In this document: positions 33,125 through 43,929 of the stretch, piece by piece
Layout of the letters: every line of letters begins with the position of its first letter
How positions within the stretch are numbered: the first letter of the stretch is position 1
From: Ancylobacter lacus
Lineage (GTDB): Bacteria > Pseudomonadota > Alphaproteobacteria > Rhizobiales > Xanthobacteraceae
DNA length: 64,000 bases
Reading direction: 5' to 3'
Assembly: GCF_018390635.1 (NCBI RefSeq)
Contig: NZ_JAHBGE010000078.1
Location: 62,001-126,000, forward strand
Translations under genes and position numbers: made by a program
Notes under the pieces: model-generated
What the model was told of the DNA's origin: nothing
The model's database searches: none
Seen by the model: the letters and a program-made list of their open reading frames with translations, nothing else

Positions 33125-34147
33125 ATGAGCGAATCGCCCGATGAGAATCCGGCCGGCGGGCCGATTGTGACGACGACGGGGCAAACCCCTCGTACCGAGC
33201 CGGCCCATGCCGATGATGGACCGTCCGTGCCGGCGGTGGAGCGATCCGCGGAGGCTGCGGGCGAGACGGTGACCGGTGCCGGCCCGTCCCTGGAGGAGGG
33301 GGAAGCCGTTCCGCCCATGGATGACGATGTCGACGCCCTTGCCGGGCCGGAGGAGGGTGACCTCTCCGTCTTCGCCCTTCCCTTTGCCCGCATCGCCAGT
33401 CTCTACCGCTACCCGATCAAGGGGCTCTCGCCGGAGCGGCTCGACATGGCCGATCTGGAAGCCGGCGGCTATTTCCCCGGCGATCGCCTCTTCGCGATCG
33501 AGAATGGCCCCTCGGGCTTCGATCCGAAGGCGCCGGCGTTCCAGCCCAAGATCAAGTTCCTGATGCTGATGCGCAACGAGCGGCTGGCGGCGCTGCGTAC
33601 GCGCTACATCGACCCGACCTCGACGCTGGTCATCGAGCTGGACGGGGTCGAGGAGGTCCGCGCCGAGCTGCGCACGGAGGCCGGGCGCGCGGAGGTGGAG
33701 GCGTTCTTCAAGCGTTTCGCCCGCTACCAGCTCCGGGGCGAGCCGCGCGTGCTGGAAGCACCGCCCGCCTTCCGCTTCGTCGACACCACCGAAGGCTATG
33801 TCTCGCTGATCAATCTCGCGACCTGCCGGGCGCTGGCCGAGGAGATCGGCGCGCCGGTCGACCCGCTCCGCTTCCGCGGCAATCTCTATCTCGACGGGCT
33901 GGAGCCCTGGGAGGAGTTCGATCTGGTGGGTCACACCATCGCGGTGGGCGACTTCGTGAAGCTGCGTGTCACCGAGCGGATCAACCGCTGCGCCGCGACC
34001 AATGTCGACCCGGTGACGGCCAAGCGCGACATGGATATTCCCGGCACGCTGCTGCGCAGCTTCGGCCATGTGGATTGCGGCGTGTTCGCCGAGATTGTCG
34101 AAGGTGGGCTCATCAGCGCCGGCGACCCCATTCGCTTCGCCGGCTGA
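33125..34147 (+). CDS. MOSC domain protein with unstructured N-terminal extension
   Basis: 340 aa. Residues 1-about 85 are an acidic, Pro/Thr-rich disordered extension. A MOSC_N beta-barrel follows (RIASLYRYPIKGLSPERLDMADLEAGGYFPGDRLFAIENGPSG), then the MOSC domain with the conserved Cys in RINRCAATNVDP and a DMDIPGTLLRSFGHVDCGVFAEI end. Relatives deliver or use molybdenum-bound sulfur or reduce hydroxylated compounds, but the substrate here is not known. ATG 33125 is the first good start after the thpR promoter; a later start within the extension is possible. Confidence 0.87.
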   Translation: MSESPDENPAGGPIVTTTGQTPRTEPAHADDGPSVPAVERSAEAAGETVTGAGPSLEEGEAVPPMDDDVDALAGPEEGDLSVFALPFARIASLYRYPIKGLSPERLDMADLEAGGYFPGDRLFAIENGPSGFDPKAPAFQPKIKFLMLMRNERLAALRTRYIDPTSTLVIELDGVEEVRAELRTEAGRAEVEAFFKRFARYQLRGEPRVLEAPPAFRFVDTTEGYVSLINLATCRALAEEIGAPVDPLRFRGNLYLDGLEPWEEFDLVGHTIAVGDFVKLRVTERINRCAATNVDPVTAKRDMDIPGTLLRSFGHVDCGVFAEIVEGGLISAGDPIRFAG

Positions 34148-34171
34148 AGCGACTTCCCGCATCGGACCTAA

Positions 34172-34201
34172 AAAAGGGGCGTCCGTCTGGACGCCCCTTT
34201 T
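34172..34201. terminator. Bidirectional Rho-independent terminator
   Basis: Perfect 13-bp stem AAAAGGGGCGTCC / GGACGCCCCTTTT with loop GTCT, between the convergent MOSC and DUF4167 genes. A-rich and T-rich arm ends give U tracts in both directions. Confidence 0.93.
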
Positions 34202-34239
34202 CTGTTTGAACACGCGACTTCAGCGCTGTCGCGCCGGCC

Positions 34240-35373
34240 TCACTCCCCGGCTTCGGCCGGGGTGGGGGCGGGCTCGCCGGCGGCTTCCTCGGTATCGGCG
34301 CGACGGTAGCGGCGCCGGCGCGGGGCGCGGGGCTTCGGTTCCGCCGCAGCTTCCGCCGCAGGGGCGTCGGCAGGTGTCTCGGCGGCTTCGGCCGCGGCCG
34401 GAGCCGGCTGGGCCGGCGCTTCGGCGACAGGTGCGGGCTCTGGCGCGGGAGCGGCCGGCGTCACCTCCACAGGCGCGGGAGCGACGGGCGGCGCGGCCTG
34501 CACCGGGGGCTGCGGCGCAGGGGCGGGAGCCGGGGCTGCGGGCTGGGCCGCGGTGGTACCGCCCTGGGTGATGAAGGCGGGCAGGCCGATCTCGCCTTCC
34601 GAGGCGAAGGCCGGCTGCGGGCCGAGCGAGGGCTGCGGCTGCTGGGCGGGATCGCGATACGGCTCGGCCGCCTCGTTCTGCTCCCGCTGGGCGCGGTTGC
34701 GCTGCCAGCGGCTTTCGCGGGGCTCCCGGCCCTCCCGGGGCTCACGATTCTCGCGCGGTTCACGGCTCTCGCGCGGCTCGCGATTCTCCCGGAATTCGCG
34801 CGGCTGCTCGCTGGCGTCGCGCGGGCCGCGGTCGCGGTTGTTGTCGCGGTCACGGTCGCGGCGGTTCTGGCCGTTGCCGTCCCGGCCGTTCGCCTCGCGG
34901 TAGTTGTCGCGCTGGCCCTGCTGGTCGCGGTCGCGCGGATCGCGGTCGCGATTGTCGCGGGGCTGCTGCTGGAAGTCGCGGTCGCGGTGGCCGTTGGCCT
35001 CGCGGGCGGGCTGGAAGGCCTGCTGCCCCTCGCCCGGACCGAAGCCCTGGCCGGTGTCCTCCATGTCGAAATCGTCGTCGTCGTCGTCCGGGCGCTGGAA
35101 GGGCTGCCCCTGAACGCCGAACTGGGCCTGCGCCGCGGCGATGATCCGGTAGTAGTGCTCGGCGTGCTGCAGGTAGTTCTCCGCCGCCACCGGGTCTCCC
35201 GAGGCCGTCGCATCACGCGCAAGCTGCTGATATTTCTCGGCGATGTGATGTGCCGTGCCGCGCACCTTCACATCCGGGCCGTTCGACTCGTAAACACGCG
35301 TCAGCGGATTCTGACTGCGCCGGTTATTGTTGTTCCGGCCACGCATACGCTTCTGCTGGTTATTATTTCGCAT
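34240..35373 (-). CDS. DUF4167 protein with long charged low-complexity region
   Basis: 377 aa. A very basic Asn/Arg N-terminus (MRNNNQQKRMRGRNNNNRR) leads into the DUF4167 domain (about 20-85: NPLTRVYESNGPDVKVRGTAHHIAEKYQQLARDA ... YLQHAEHYYRII). Then come a DDDDDD acidic patch, about 120 residues of RD/RE repeats (REPRESREPREN units), a Pro/Ala segment and a basic RRRRYRR C-terminus. The makeup suggests RNA binding or phase separation; no activity is established to my knowledge. It follows prmC-prfA on the same strand after a 602-base gap, with its own candidate promoter. Confidence 0.85.
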   Translation of the reverse strand: MRNNNQQKRMRGRNNNNRRSQNPLTRVYESNGPDVKVRGTAHHIAEKYQQLARDATASGDPVAAENYLQHAEHYYRIIAAAQAQFGVQGQPFQRPDDDDDDFDMEDTGQGFGPGEGQQAFQPAREANGHRDRDFQQQPRDNRDRDPRDRDQQGQRDNYREANGRDGNGQNRRDRDRDNNRDRGPRDASEQPREFRENREPRESREPRENREPREGREPRESRWQRNRAQREQNEAAEPYRDPAQQPQPSLGPQPAFASEGEIGLPAFITQGGTTAAQPAAPAPAPAPQPPVQAAPPVAPAPVEVTPAAPAPEPAPVAEAPAQPAPAAAEAAETPADAPAAEAAAEPKPRAPRRRRYRRADTEEAAGEPAPTPAEAGE

Positions 35374-35975
35374 CGAGCTGATCTCTGAGGCCGGTGCGCC
35401 GCAGGTGGAAAAATCCGCCTTTCAGGCACGGGCGTGTCAATCGCCTTGTTGTTCCGATCTTCCGGCTTCCGCGTGGCCTCGCAGCCCACAGCCCGGTTGT
35501 CGGGGCACTCGCTATCCGCGGCGGCAGGGACAGCTCACCGCCGGAGCCCGTAAGGGCCCGGCCGGATCGCCGGCGCTGCCGACCATCGGACCTCTCGCCA
35601 TGGGAGCGCATCCTGCGATGCATCGCGGCCGGCGTTTCAGGCGGCTGACGCTGCCGAAACACGTCCGAACGACCATACGGCCCGGGCGCAAACCCGCGAC
35701 CTACCCCATGCTTCGTCGCGCAACCGCACTGCCGTTCGCGACAAACCGGTGAAGCATCCGACCGTTCCACACCCCGCCGCGCCCATATTGCGGGCGACGC
35801 TGCCAGTACCAGCTATGAACACCTGACGAGGCATACTCGTTCAAGGCGCTCCGGAGGCTCGTATTTTGGCAGATGAGGGGTAAGGTCGATTCCTGTCGAG
35901 GACACTAATCGGTTCGTCGGGGCGTTCCAAGCCTTTTTTTGCTGCAGGACGGTAGAGCCTTGCGCGGCGTGACTA
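35374..35975. other. 602-base region between prmC and the DUF4167 gene
   Basis: No protein recognised. The prmC-proximal part (about 35815-35945) has lower GC than its surroundings, a small ACGAG-GCATA-CTCGT hairpin, a CTCCGGAG palindrome and a run of seven T at 35934-35940 on the plus strand. It could be a long 5' leader of the DUF4167 gene, a separate small RNA on either strand, or just spacer. It does not match 4.5S RNA, tmRNA, 6S or RNase P RNA as I know them. Confidence 0.4.
35412..35440 (-). promoter_or_regulatory. Candidate promoter of the DUF4167 gene
   Basis: On the minus strand TTGACA (35440-35435), a 17-base spacer and CGGATT, about 39 bases before the start codon. The -35 box is perfect, the -10 weak. 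Confidence 0.35.
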
Positions 35976-36842
35976 TTACGGCGCTTCGGCGACGATCGCG
36001 CGGGCGATGCCGGCGAGGTCGCGGCGGGCGGGGGTCGGGGTCAGGTTCCGGGCGCGGAGCAGGCCGGCGACCGCGGCTTCCTGGCCGGCGCCGAGTTCCA
36101 GCACCACCCGGCCGCCGGGGGCGAGCAGGCCCGGCAGGGCGGCGGCGATGGCGCGGTAGGCTTCCAGCCCGTCGGCCCCGCCGTCGAGGGCGAGGTGGGG
36201 GTCGTGCTCGCGCACCTCGCGCTCCAGCGTCGCGATGTCGGAGGTAACGATATAGGGCGGATTGGAGACGACGAGGTCGAAGCGGGCGCCGATGGCCTGC
36301 GCCCATTCCCCCACAAGAATCCCGAACCGGCCGGAAAAGCCCAGTCTTTCCAGATTGATAGAAGCCTGCCGGGCGGCGCCCTCGGCGCGGTCGACCCCCA
36401 CGCCATAGGCGGCCGGGCGCTCCGCCAGCAGCGCGGCGAGGATGGCGCCGCTGCCGGTGCCGAGGTCGAGGATGCGCAGCGGGCTGTCGCGTTCCGGGAA
36501 GGCGGCAAGGGCCGCTTCCACCAGAATCTCGGTTTCCGGCCGGGGCACCAGCGTGTCGGGGGACAGGGCGAGGTCGAGGCTCCAGAACTCCCGGCGGCCG
36601 GTCAGGCGGGCCAGCGGCTCGCCTCCGGCGCGGCGGCTGGTCAGTGCGGTGAGGTGGACGATGTGTCCATCCTCGACCGCCACCTCGTCCCGCGCGATGA
36701 GGTCGGCGTCGGTCAGGCCGAGCGCCGCCTTCACCAGCAGCCGGGCCTCGCGGGCCGGCTCGTCGAGGCCCGCCGCGCGCAGCCGGGCGGTGGTGGCTGC
36801 GAGCAGGTCGCGCCGGGTGGTGGCGGAGGGGTGCGACGTCAT
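35976..36842 (-). CDS. prmC: Release factor glutamine methyltransferase PrmC
   Basis: Methylates the Gln of the GGQ motif in peptide chain release factors using SAM. 288 aa. N-terminal helical domain (LLAATTARLRAAGLDEPAREARLLV), SAM motif ILDLGTGSGAILAALLAERP, and the catalytic NPPY in VVSNPPYIVTSDI. It lies 64 bases downstream of its substrate gene prfA on the same strand, the usual pairing. Confidence 0.96.
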   Translation of the reverse strand: MTSHPSATTRRDLLAATTARLRAAGLDEPAREARLLVKAALGLTDADLIARDEVAVEDGHIVHLTALTSRRAGGEPLARLTGRREFWSLDLALSPDTLVPRPETEILVEAALAAFPERDSPLRILDLGTGSGAILAALLAERPAAYGVGVDRAEGAARQASINLERLGFSGRFGILVGEWAQAIGARFDLVVSNPPYIVTSDIATLEREVREHDPHLALDGGADGLEAYRAIAAALPGLLAPGGRVVLELGAGQEAAVAGLLRARNLTPTPARRDLAGIARAIVAEAP

Positions 36843-36906
36843 GTCGCCCTCGGTCCGGCGGGGGACTTTCCGGCGGGGACGGGGCGGCCCGCCCCGCGAT
36901 TCCCGC

Positions 36907-37998
<1,092 letters not shown>

Positions 37999-38002
37999 GG
38001 CT

Positions 38003-40267
38003 TTACAGGGGCAGGCCGCTGGCCTCGGCGAAGGCGGCGAGGCGCTGGCGGATCGAGGCCGATCCCCCCGCCTCGATCAGGGGCGCCACCACCGCGGCGA
38101 CGGCGGCCAGGTTCAGCTCGCGCAGCATCGCCTTCACCGGGCCGAACGAGGCGGGCGAGACCGAGAGCTTGCGGTAGCCGATGGCGGCCAGCGCCAGCGC
38201 CTCCAGCGGGCGGGAGGCCAGCTCGCCGCACAGCGTGACGCTCTTGCCGTGGCGGGCGGCGGCGTCGGCGATGGCCTTCAGCGCCCGCAGCGCCGGCGGG
38301 GAGAGCGGGTCGAAGCGGTCCGCCACCCGGGAATTGCCGCGGTCGGCGGCGAACAGGAACTGGACGAGGTCGTTGGAGCCGACCGAGGCGAAGTCGATGC
38401 GGCTGAACAGCTCGTCGAGCTGGAACAGCAGCGAGGGCACCTCCAGCATCACCCCGACCAGCACCCGGTCCGGCAGGCCGTGGCCGTGGCGGCGCAGATG
38501 GGTGAGCTCGCGCTCGACGATGTGGCGGGCCTTGTCGAACTCCTCCACCACCGAGACCATCGGGAAGATGAGCCGCAGCTCGCGCCCGGTCGCCGCCTTC
38601 AGCAGCGCCCGGATCTGGCTGCGCAAGAGCCCCGGCCGGTCCAGCCCCAGCCGGATGGCGCGCCAGCCCAGCGCCGGGTTCTCCTCCTCCACCGCCCGCA
38701 TATAGGGCAGCACCTTGTCGCCGCCGATGTCGAGGGTGCGGAACACCACCGGCCGCTCCCCCGCCGAATCGAGCACGGAGCGGTAGAGCCGCAACTGCTC
38801 GTTGGTGCGGGGGAAGGCCGAGGCGATCATGAACTGGAGTTCGGTGCGGAACAGCCCGATGCCGGTGGCGCCGGTCTCCTCGATGTGCGGCAGGTCCACC
38901 AGCAGGCCGGCATTGAGGTGCAGCTCGATGGTGACGCCGTCGCGGGTGACGGTGGGCAGGTCGCGCAGCGCGGCATACTGCTCCAGCCGCTTGGCCCGGA
39001 AGCGCACCTTCTCGGCATAGGCGGCCTCGACATCGGCGGGCGGGCGCACATGCACCTCGCCACCGACGCCGTCGACGATGATGGCGTCGCCGGGATCGAC
39101 CTGCCCGACGATGTTCTCGACGTGGCCGACCGCGGCGATGTTCAGCGCCCGGGCGACGATGGTGAGGTGGCTGGTCGCCGCGCCCTCTTCCAGCACCAGG
39201 CCGCGGATGCGGCTGCGGTCATAGTCCAGCAGCGCCGCCGGGCTCATGTTGCGGGCGACGATGACGGCGTTCTCGGGAAGCTGGATCGGCTCCGGCCCGC
39301 CGGAGCGGCCGGTGAGCTGGCGCAGCAGCCGGTTGGCGAGGTCGTCGAGATCGTGCATCCGCTCGCGCAGATAGGGGTCGGTCATGCGCAGCATGCGGGC
39401 GCGGGTGTCCGACTGCACCCGCTCCACCGCGCCCTCGGCGGTGAGCCCGGTCATGACCGCCTCGCGCATGCGCGCGATCCAGCCGCGGTCATGGGCGAAC
39501 ATGCGGTAGGCTTCGAGAATCTCGCGGTGCTCGCCGACCCGGGCGACGCCCTCGTCCTCCAGCAGCATGTCGATGGAGGTGCGCAGCGTCTCCACCGCGT
39601 GGTCGAGCCGGGCCAGCTCGCTCTGCACGTCCTCGGCGATGACCTTGGTCACCTCGATGCGCGGCTCGTGCAGCACGACATGGCCGAGGCCGATGCCATC
39701 CGACAGGGCGAGGCCGTTGATGTGCAGCGGTCGGCGCGAGGCCGGCTCGGCGCCCGGCACCGCCAGCGCGGTGAGCTCGCCCGAGGCGATGATTTCCGCG
39801 AGCACCATGGCGGTGGTCTGGAGCGCCTCGACCTCCTCCTCGGTGTAGGTGCGGTGGGCGCGGTTCTGCACCACCAGCACCCCGAGCGTGTTGCCCGCCC
39901 GCAGGATCGGCACGCCGAGGAAGGAGTGGTAGATTTCCTCGCCCGTCTCCGGCCGGTAGGAGAAGGCGGGGTGGGCCTGGGCGTTGGAGAGGCTGATCGC
40001 CTCCGCCTCGCGGGCCACGGTGCCGACCAGGCCCTCGTCGATCCGCATCACGGTGAGATGCACCGCGGAGCGGTTCAGGCCCTCGGTGGCGTAGAGCTCC
40101 AGCGTGCCGTCGACCCGCAGCACATAGATCGAGCACACCTCGGCCACCATGTTGGCCGCGATAAGCACCACGATCTTGTCGAGGCGGTCCTGCGCGCTGA
40201 CCGGCTCCGCCATCACTTCGCGAAGCCGTCTCAGGAGCACGCGCGGGCCGCCGAGCGCGCCTCGCAT
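38003..40267 (-). CDS. ptsP: Phosphoenolpyruvate-protein phosphotransferase PtsP (EI-Ntr)
   Basis: First enzyme of the nitrogen PTS: takes phosphate from PEP and passes it to NPr. 754 aa. An N-terminal GAF domain (about 18-165), where glutamine or alpha-ketoglutarate is sensed in relatives, precedes the EI domains. The phosphorylated residue is H367 in [11 protein letters not shown]. The PEP-binding barrel contains [40 protein letters not shown] and the reactive LCGELAS Cys region. Operon with prfA and prmC. Confidence 0.97.
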   Translation of the reverse strand: MRGALGGPRVLLRRLREVMAEPVSAQDRLDKIVVLIAANMVAEVCSIYVLRVDGTLELYATEGLNRSAVHLTVMRIDEGLVGTVAREAEAISLSNAQAHPAFSYRPETGEEIYHSFLGVPILRAGNTLGVLVVQNRAHRTYTEEEVEALQTTAMVLAEIIASGELTALAVPGAEPASRRPLHINGLALSDGIGLGHVVLHEPRIEVTKVIAEDVQSELARLDHAVETLRTSIDMLLEDEGVARVGEHREILEAYRMFAHDRGWIARMREAVMTGLTAEGAVERVQSDTRARMLRMTDPYLRERMHDLDDLANRLLRQLTGRSGGPEPIQLPENAVIVARNMSPAALLDYDRSRIRGLVLEEGAATSHLTIVARALNIAAVGHVENIVGQVDPGDAIIVDGVGGEVHVRPPADVEAAYAEKVRFRAKRLEQYAALRDLPTVTRDGVTIELHLNAGLLVDLPHIEETGATGIGLFRTELQFMIASAFPRTNEQLRLYRSVLDSAGERPVVFRTLDIGGDKVLPYMRAVEEENPALGWRAIRLGLDRPGLLRSQIRALLKAATGRELRLIFPMVSVVEEFDKARHIVERELTHLRRHGHGLPDRVLVGVMLEVPSLLFQLDELFSRIDFASVGSNDLVQFLFAADRGNSRVADRFDPLSPPALRALKAIADAAARHGKSVTLCGELASRPLEALALAAIGYRKLSVSPASFGPVKAMLRELNLAAVAAVVAPLIEAGGSASIRQRLAAFAEASGLPL

Positions 40268-40350
40268 CGGCCGTCCTCGGTTTCCGGGCGCCGCTTGACC
40301 CGGCTGTCACTCAACCGGCGCGGGAATCGCCCGCGCCGTCTCCTCCGCCG

Positions 40351-41601
40351 TCAGGCGTCGAGCCCGTATACCGAATGCAGAGTCCGAACTGCAAGCTCGG
40401 TATAGGCGGCGTCGATCAGGATCGAGATCTTGATCTCGGAGGTGCTGATGGCGCGGATGTTGATGCCGCGCTCGGACAGCGCCTTGAAGGCCTTCGCCGC
40501 CACGCCGGCGTGCGAGCGCATGCCGATGCCGATGATCGAGACCTTCACCACGTCGGTGGCGCCCTCGATGGTTTCAAAGCCGATCTCCGACTTCACCACC
40601 GCCAGCGCCGCCTTGGCCCGCTCGAAATCGGTGTTCGGCACGGTGAAGGTGATGTCGGTGTGGCCTTCCGCCGAGATGTTCTGGACGATCATGTCGACAT
40701 TGATGTGGGCGTCGGCGAGGGGCACGAAGACGCCGGCGGCGATGCCCGGCTTGTCCGGCACCCGGCGGATGCTGACCTGCGCCTCGTCCCTTGCGAAGGC
40801 GATGCCGGTGACGACTTCACTCTCCACGATTTCCTCCTCGTCGCAAATCAGCGTGCCGGGCGGGTCGCCCGCGGTCTTGAGTTCGGGGGCGTCCGGGTCG
40901 GTGAAGCTGGAGCGCACGAAGGTGCGCACCTTGTGCACCATGGCCAGCTCGACCGAGCGGACCTGCAGCACCTTGGCCCCGAGCGAGGCCATCTCCAGCA
41001 TTTCCTCGAACGCGATCTTGTCCAGCCGCTTCGCCTTGGGGACGATGCGGGGGTCGGTGGTGTAGACGCCGTCGACGTCGGTGTAGATGTCGCAGCGGTC
41101 GGCCTTGATCGCCGCCGCCACCGCGACGGCCGAGGTGTCGGAGCCGCCGCGCCCCAGCGTGGTGATGCGGCCGGTGGGCAGGTGGATGCCCTGGAAGCCG
41201 GCGATCACAGCCACCTCGCCGCTCTCGAAGCGGGCGAGGATCTCGGCGCCGTTGACGTCGAGGATGCGGGCCGAGCCGTGGGCGTCGTCGGTCGAGACCG
41301 GAAGCTGCCAGCCCTGCCAGGAACGGGCGGGAATGCCCATCTCCTGCAGCGCGATCGCCAGCAGGCCGGAGGTCACCTGCTCGCCGGAGGCGACGATGGC
41401 GTCGTATTCGCGGGCGTCGTGCAGCACCGCGGTCTCGCGCACCCAGCCCACCAGCTCGTTGGTCTTGCCGGACATGGCGGACACCACGACCGCCACCTGG
41501 TGGCCGGCCTCGACCTCGCGTTTGACGTGGCGCGCGACGTTGCGGATGCGCTCCACGTTCGCGACGGACGTGCCGCCGAACTTCATCACCAGACGTGCCA
41601 T
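40351..41601 (-). CDS. lysC: Aspartate kinase
   Basis: Phosphorylates aspartate, entry to Lys, Thr and Met synthesis. 416 aa, monofunctional. The kinase domain starts MARLVMKFGGTSVANVERI, with GEQVTSGLL, TLGRGGSDTSAVAVAAAI and YTDVDGVYTTDPRI. Two C-terminal ACT domains (from about residue 265: SIRRVPDKPGIAAGVF, and KVSIIGIGMRSHAGVAAKAF) imply feedback inhibition by Lys and Thr. The leader between 41602 and 41740 contains a GC-rich hairpin around CCCGGG but no recognised lysine riboswitch. Divergent from ubiG. Confidence 0.97.
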   Translation of the reverse strand: MARLVMKFGGTSVANVERIRNVARHVKREVEAGHQVAVVVSAMSGKTNELVGWVRETAVLHDAREYDAIVASGEQVTSGLLAIALQEMGIPARSWQGWQLPVSTDDAHGSARILDVNGAEILARFESGEVAVIAGFQGIHLPTGRITTLGRGGSDTSAVAVAAAIKADRCDIYTDVDGVYTTDPRIVPKAKRLDKIAFEEMLEMASLGAKVLQVRSVELAMVHKVRTFVRSSFTDPDAPELKTAGDPPGTLICDEEEIVESEVVTGIAFARDEAQVSIRRVPDKPGIAAGVFVPLADAHINVDMIVQNISAEGHTDITFTVPNTDFERAKAALAVVKSEIGFETIEGATDVVKVSIIGIGMRSHAGVAAKAFKALSERGINIRAISTSEIKISILIDAAYTELAVRTLHSVYGLDA

Positions 41602-41740
41602 GGGAAGGGTACCGTACCGAATTGTTCTTTTGTCGGGCCCGGGATGGGTCCCCCGGGCCGAAAGGCGGGTATACATACTGACCTCGCGCCCCGCCCGCAA
41701 CGGCGGCGCGCCACCTTGGACCCGCTCCACGAGACGCATC

Positions 41741-42505
41741 ATGCCGCAGCCCGCCGAGACGCTTTCCGCCCCGACCACGGTCGACCCGCGCGAGGTGGCG
41801 CGCTTCGCCGCGCTGGCCGCGGAATGGTGGAACCCGCGCGGCAAGATGAAGGTGCTGCACGTCTTCAATCCGGTGCGGCTGGCCTGGCTGCGCGAGGCGA
41901 TGGTGGAGCGGTTCGGCCGCGATCCGCGCGCGCTGCGCCCGCTGGAGGGCCTCACCATCCTCGACATCGGCTGCGGCGGCGGCCTGCTGAGCGAGCCGCT
42001 GGCGCGGATGGGCGCCACCGTGCTCGGCATCGACCCGGCCGAGCGCAATGTGCGAATCGCCGCGCTCCACGCCGAGGATGCCGGCCTCGACCTCGCCTAC
42101 CGCGCCACCACCGCCGAGGACCTCGCCGACAGCGGCGCCCGCTTCGACGTGGTGCTGGCGATGGAGGTGGTGGAGCATGTCGCCGATGTCGGGCTGTTCC
42201 TCAGCCGCGCCGCCGCGATGGTGAAGCCCGGCGGGCTGATGGCGGCGGCGACGCTGAACCGCACCAAGCGCTCCTTCGCCCTCGCCGTGGTGGGGGCGGA
42301 ATATGTGCTGGGCTGGCTGCCGCGCGGCACCCATGACTGGCGCAAATTCGTCACCCCGGAGGAGCTGGGCGCGGCGCTGGAAGCCGGCGGGCTGGAGGTG
42401 ATCGACCGCCAGGGCGTGGTGTTCAACCCGTTCCTCAACGAATGGCGCCGCTCGCCGGACCTTGCCGTCAACTACATGATGCTGGCCGCCCGCCCGCCGG
42501 CCTGA
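41741..42505 (+). CDS. ubiG: Ubiquinone biosynthesis O-methyltransferase UbiG
   Basis: SAM-dependent O-methyltransferase for both O-methylations in ubiquinone synthesis. 254 aa. EVARFAALAAEWWNPRGKMKVLHVFNPVRLAWL is the diagnostic UbiG N-terminus; the SAM motif is ILDIGCGGGLLSEPLARMGATVLGID, followed by VVLAMEVVEHVADV and the GTHDWRKFVTPEEL segment. ATG 41741 is the family start. Divergent from lysC, a conserved pair. Confidence 0.96.
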   Translation: MPQPAETLSAPTTVDPREVARFAALAAEWWNPRGKMKVLHVFNPVRLAWLREAMVERFGRDPRALRPLEGLTILDIGCGGGLLSEPLARMGATVLGIDPAERNVRIAALHAEDAGLDLAYRATTAEDLADSGARFDVVLAMEVVEHVADVGLFLSRAAAMVKPGGLMAAATLNRTKRSFALAVVGAEYVLGWLPRGTHDWRKFVTPEELGAALEAGGLEVIDRQGVVFNPFLNEWRRSPDLAVNYMMLAARPPA

Positions 42506-42651
42506 GCCGGAGCGGCGGGCGCCTCACCGGCAGGAGCCGGCGGGGCCGCTGCGTCAGCGGCGAAGAAAGCGGCAAGGCGCCGGCCGATCCCGGAACTGCG
42601 GTGACGTGTTCCGGCTTGTACGGTGCGATTTCACCAGCCGGGACCTCCTTC

Positions 42652-43929
42652 ATGCGCGCCTCCGCGACCCGCTCCGCCGCCGTGCTGACCCCGCTCGCCG
42701 CGCTGGCGGCGGTGAACCTGTTCCTCTCCGATGTCCGCGACGGGCTTGGCCCGTTCCTCGGCGTGTTCCTGCAGCAGAGGCAGTGGCAGCCCTCGGAGAT
42801 CGGCCTCGTCATGACCATTGGCGGGCTCGCCGGCATGCTGGCGACCATGCCGATGGGCGCGCTGGTGGATGCCAGCCGGGCCAAGCGGGGCATCATCGTC
42901 GCCGGTTCGGCGGTGGTCATCGCCGCCTCCTTCGCCATCCTGCTGATGCCGGACTTTCCGGTGGTGGCGGTGGCGCAGGCGGTGAACGGCATCGCCGCCG
43001 CGGTGCTGCTGCCGGCCATCGCCGGCCTCACCCTCGGCCTCGTCGGCCCCGCCGGCTTCGACCGCCAGCTCGGGGTGAACGAGGCGTTCAACCACGGCGG
43101 CAACATCCTCGCCGCGGTGCTGGCCGGCGGGCTCGGCTGGTGGTTCGGTCTGCCGGCGGTGTTCGCGCTGATGGCCGGGATGGCGCTGTTCGCGGCGCTG
43201 TCGGTGCTGATGATTCCGCCCGCCGCCATCGACCACGAGGCCGCGCGCGGCGCCGCCCCCGCCGGGGCCGGCTCCCCCGCCGGGCGCGAGGGCATCGGCA
43301 CGCTTTTGCGCGAGCCGGCGCTGATCACCGCCGCCGTCACCTTCGCGCTGTTCCACCTCGGCAACGGGGCGATGCTGCCGCTGTTCGGCCAGGCGATGGT
43401 GGCGCGCGCGGGCGCCGATCCCAGCGTGTTCACCGCGCTCACCGTGGTGGTGGCGCAGGCCACCATGATCCCGATGGCGCTGCTGGCGGCCCGGCTCGCG
43501 GAGAAGCGGGGCTACCGTCTGGTGCTGCTGCTGGCGCTGGTCGCCCTGCCGCTGCGCGGGGTGATCGCCGCCGCGGCGGTGTATCATGACGCTTATTGGG
43601 GGGTGATCCCGGTGCAGATGCTGGACGGGGTGGGCGCCGGCCTGCTCGGGGTGGCGACGCCCGGCGTCGTCGCCCGCATCCTCGCCGGCTCCGGCCGCTT
43701 CAATCTCGGCCTCGGCTTCGTGATGACCGCGCAGGGGGTGGGCGCCTCGCTCTCCACCACGCTGGGCGGCATGGCGGCGCAGGAGATCAGCTATCCCGCC
43801 GCCTTCCTCGTGCTGGGCGGCGTGGCGGCGCTGGCGGCCGGCGCCTATGTGATCGGCGGCTGTCCGGGCGGCGCACGCAAGGGTGGCACGCCGGCGCCGG
43901 GGCTGCCCGCCGGCGGCGCGCCGGCCTGA
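42652..43929 (+). CDS. MFS transporter
   Basis: Twelve-span major facilitator of 425 aa. LAALAAVNLFLSDVRDGLGPFLGVFLQQRQW and the loop GALVDASRAKRG between helices 2 and 3 (the MFS signature) lie in the N-terminal half; a charged central loop (about 200-225) precedes the second six helices. The substrate is unknown. ATG 42652 is chosen because hydrophobic sequence starts there. An orphan gene between ubiG and clpB. Confidence 0.85.
   Translation: MRASATRSAAVLTPLAALAAVNLFLSDVRDGLGPFLGVFLQQRQWQPSEIGLVMTIGGLAGMLATMPMGALVDASRAKRGIIVAGSAVVIAASFAILLMPDFPVVAVAQAVNGIAAAVLLPAIAGLTLGLVGPAGFDRQLGVNEAFNHGGNILAAVLAGGLGWWFGLPAVFALMAGMALFAALSVLMIPPAAIDHEAARGAAPAGAGSPAGREGIGTLLREPALITAAVTFALFHLGNGAMLPLFGQAMVARAGADPSVFTALTVVVAQATMIPMALLAARLAEKRGYRLVLLLALVALPLRGVIAAAAVYHDAYWGVIPVQMLDGVGAGLLGVATPGVVARILAGSGRFNLGLGFVMTAQGVGASLSTTLGGMAAQEISYPAAFLVLGGVAALAAGAYVIGGCPGGARKGGTPAPGLPAGGAPA

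Noticed and set aside
34740-34960. CRISPR-like short repeats (CGCGG and REPRE-coding units)
   Set aside because: They lie inside the DUF4167 coding region, are in frame and encode Arg-Glu/Asp repeats; no spacers of constant length exist.
35637-35834. A 65-codon minus-strand frame in the prmC-DUF4167 gap
   Set aside because: No ribosome site, no family match and a composition like random GC-rich DNA.
35880-35940. tRNA-, tmRNA- or 4.5S-like structure near GGTCGATTCC
   Set aside because: A T-loop-like string is present but no acceptor, D or anticodon stems can be drawn and the conserved SRP loop motif is absent.
41602-41740. Lysine riboswitch before lysC
   Set aside because: The 139-base gap is too short for the full lysine aptamer and shows only a simple GC-rich hairpin.
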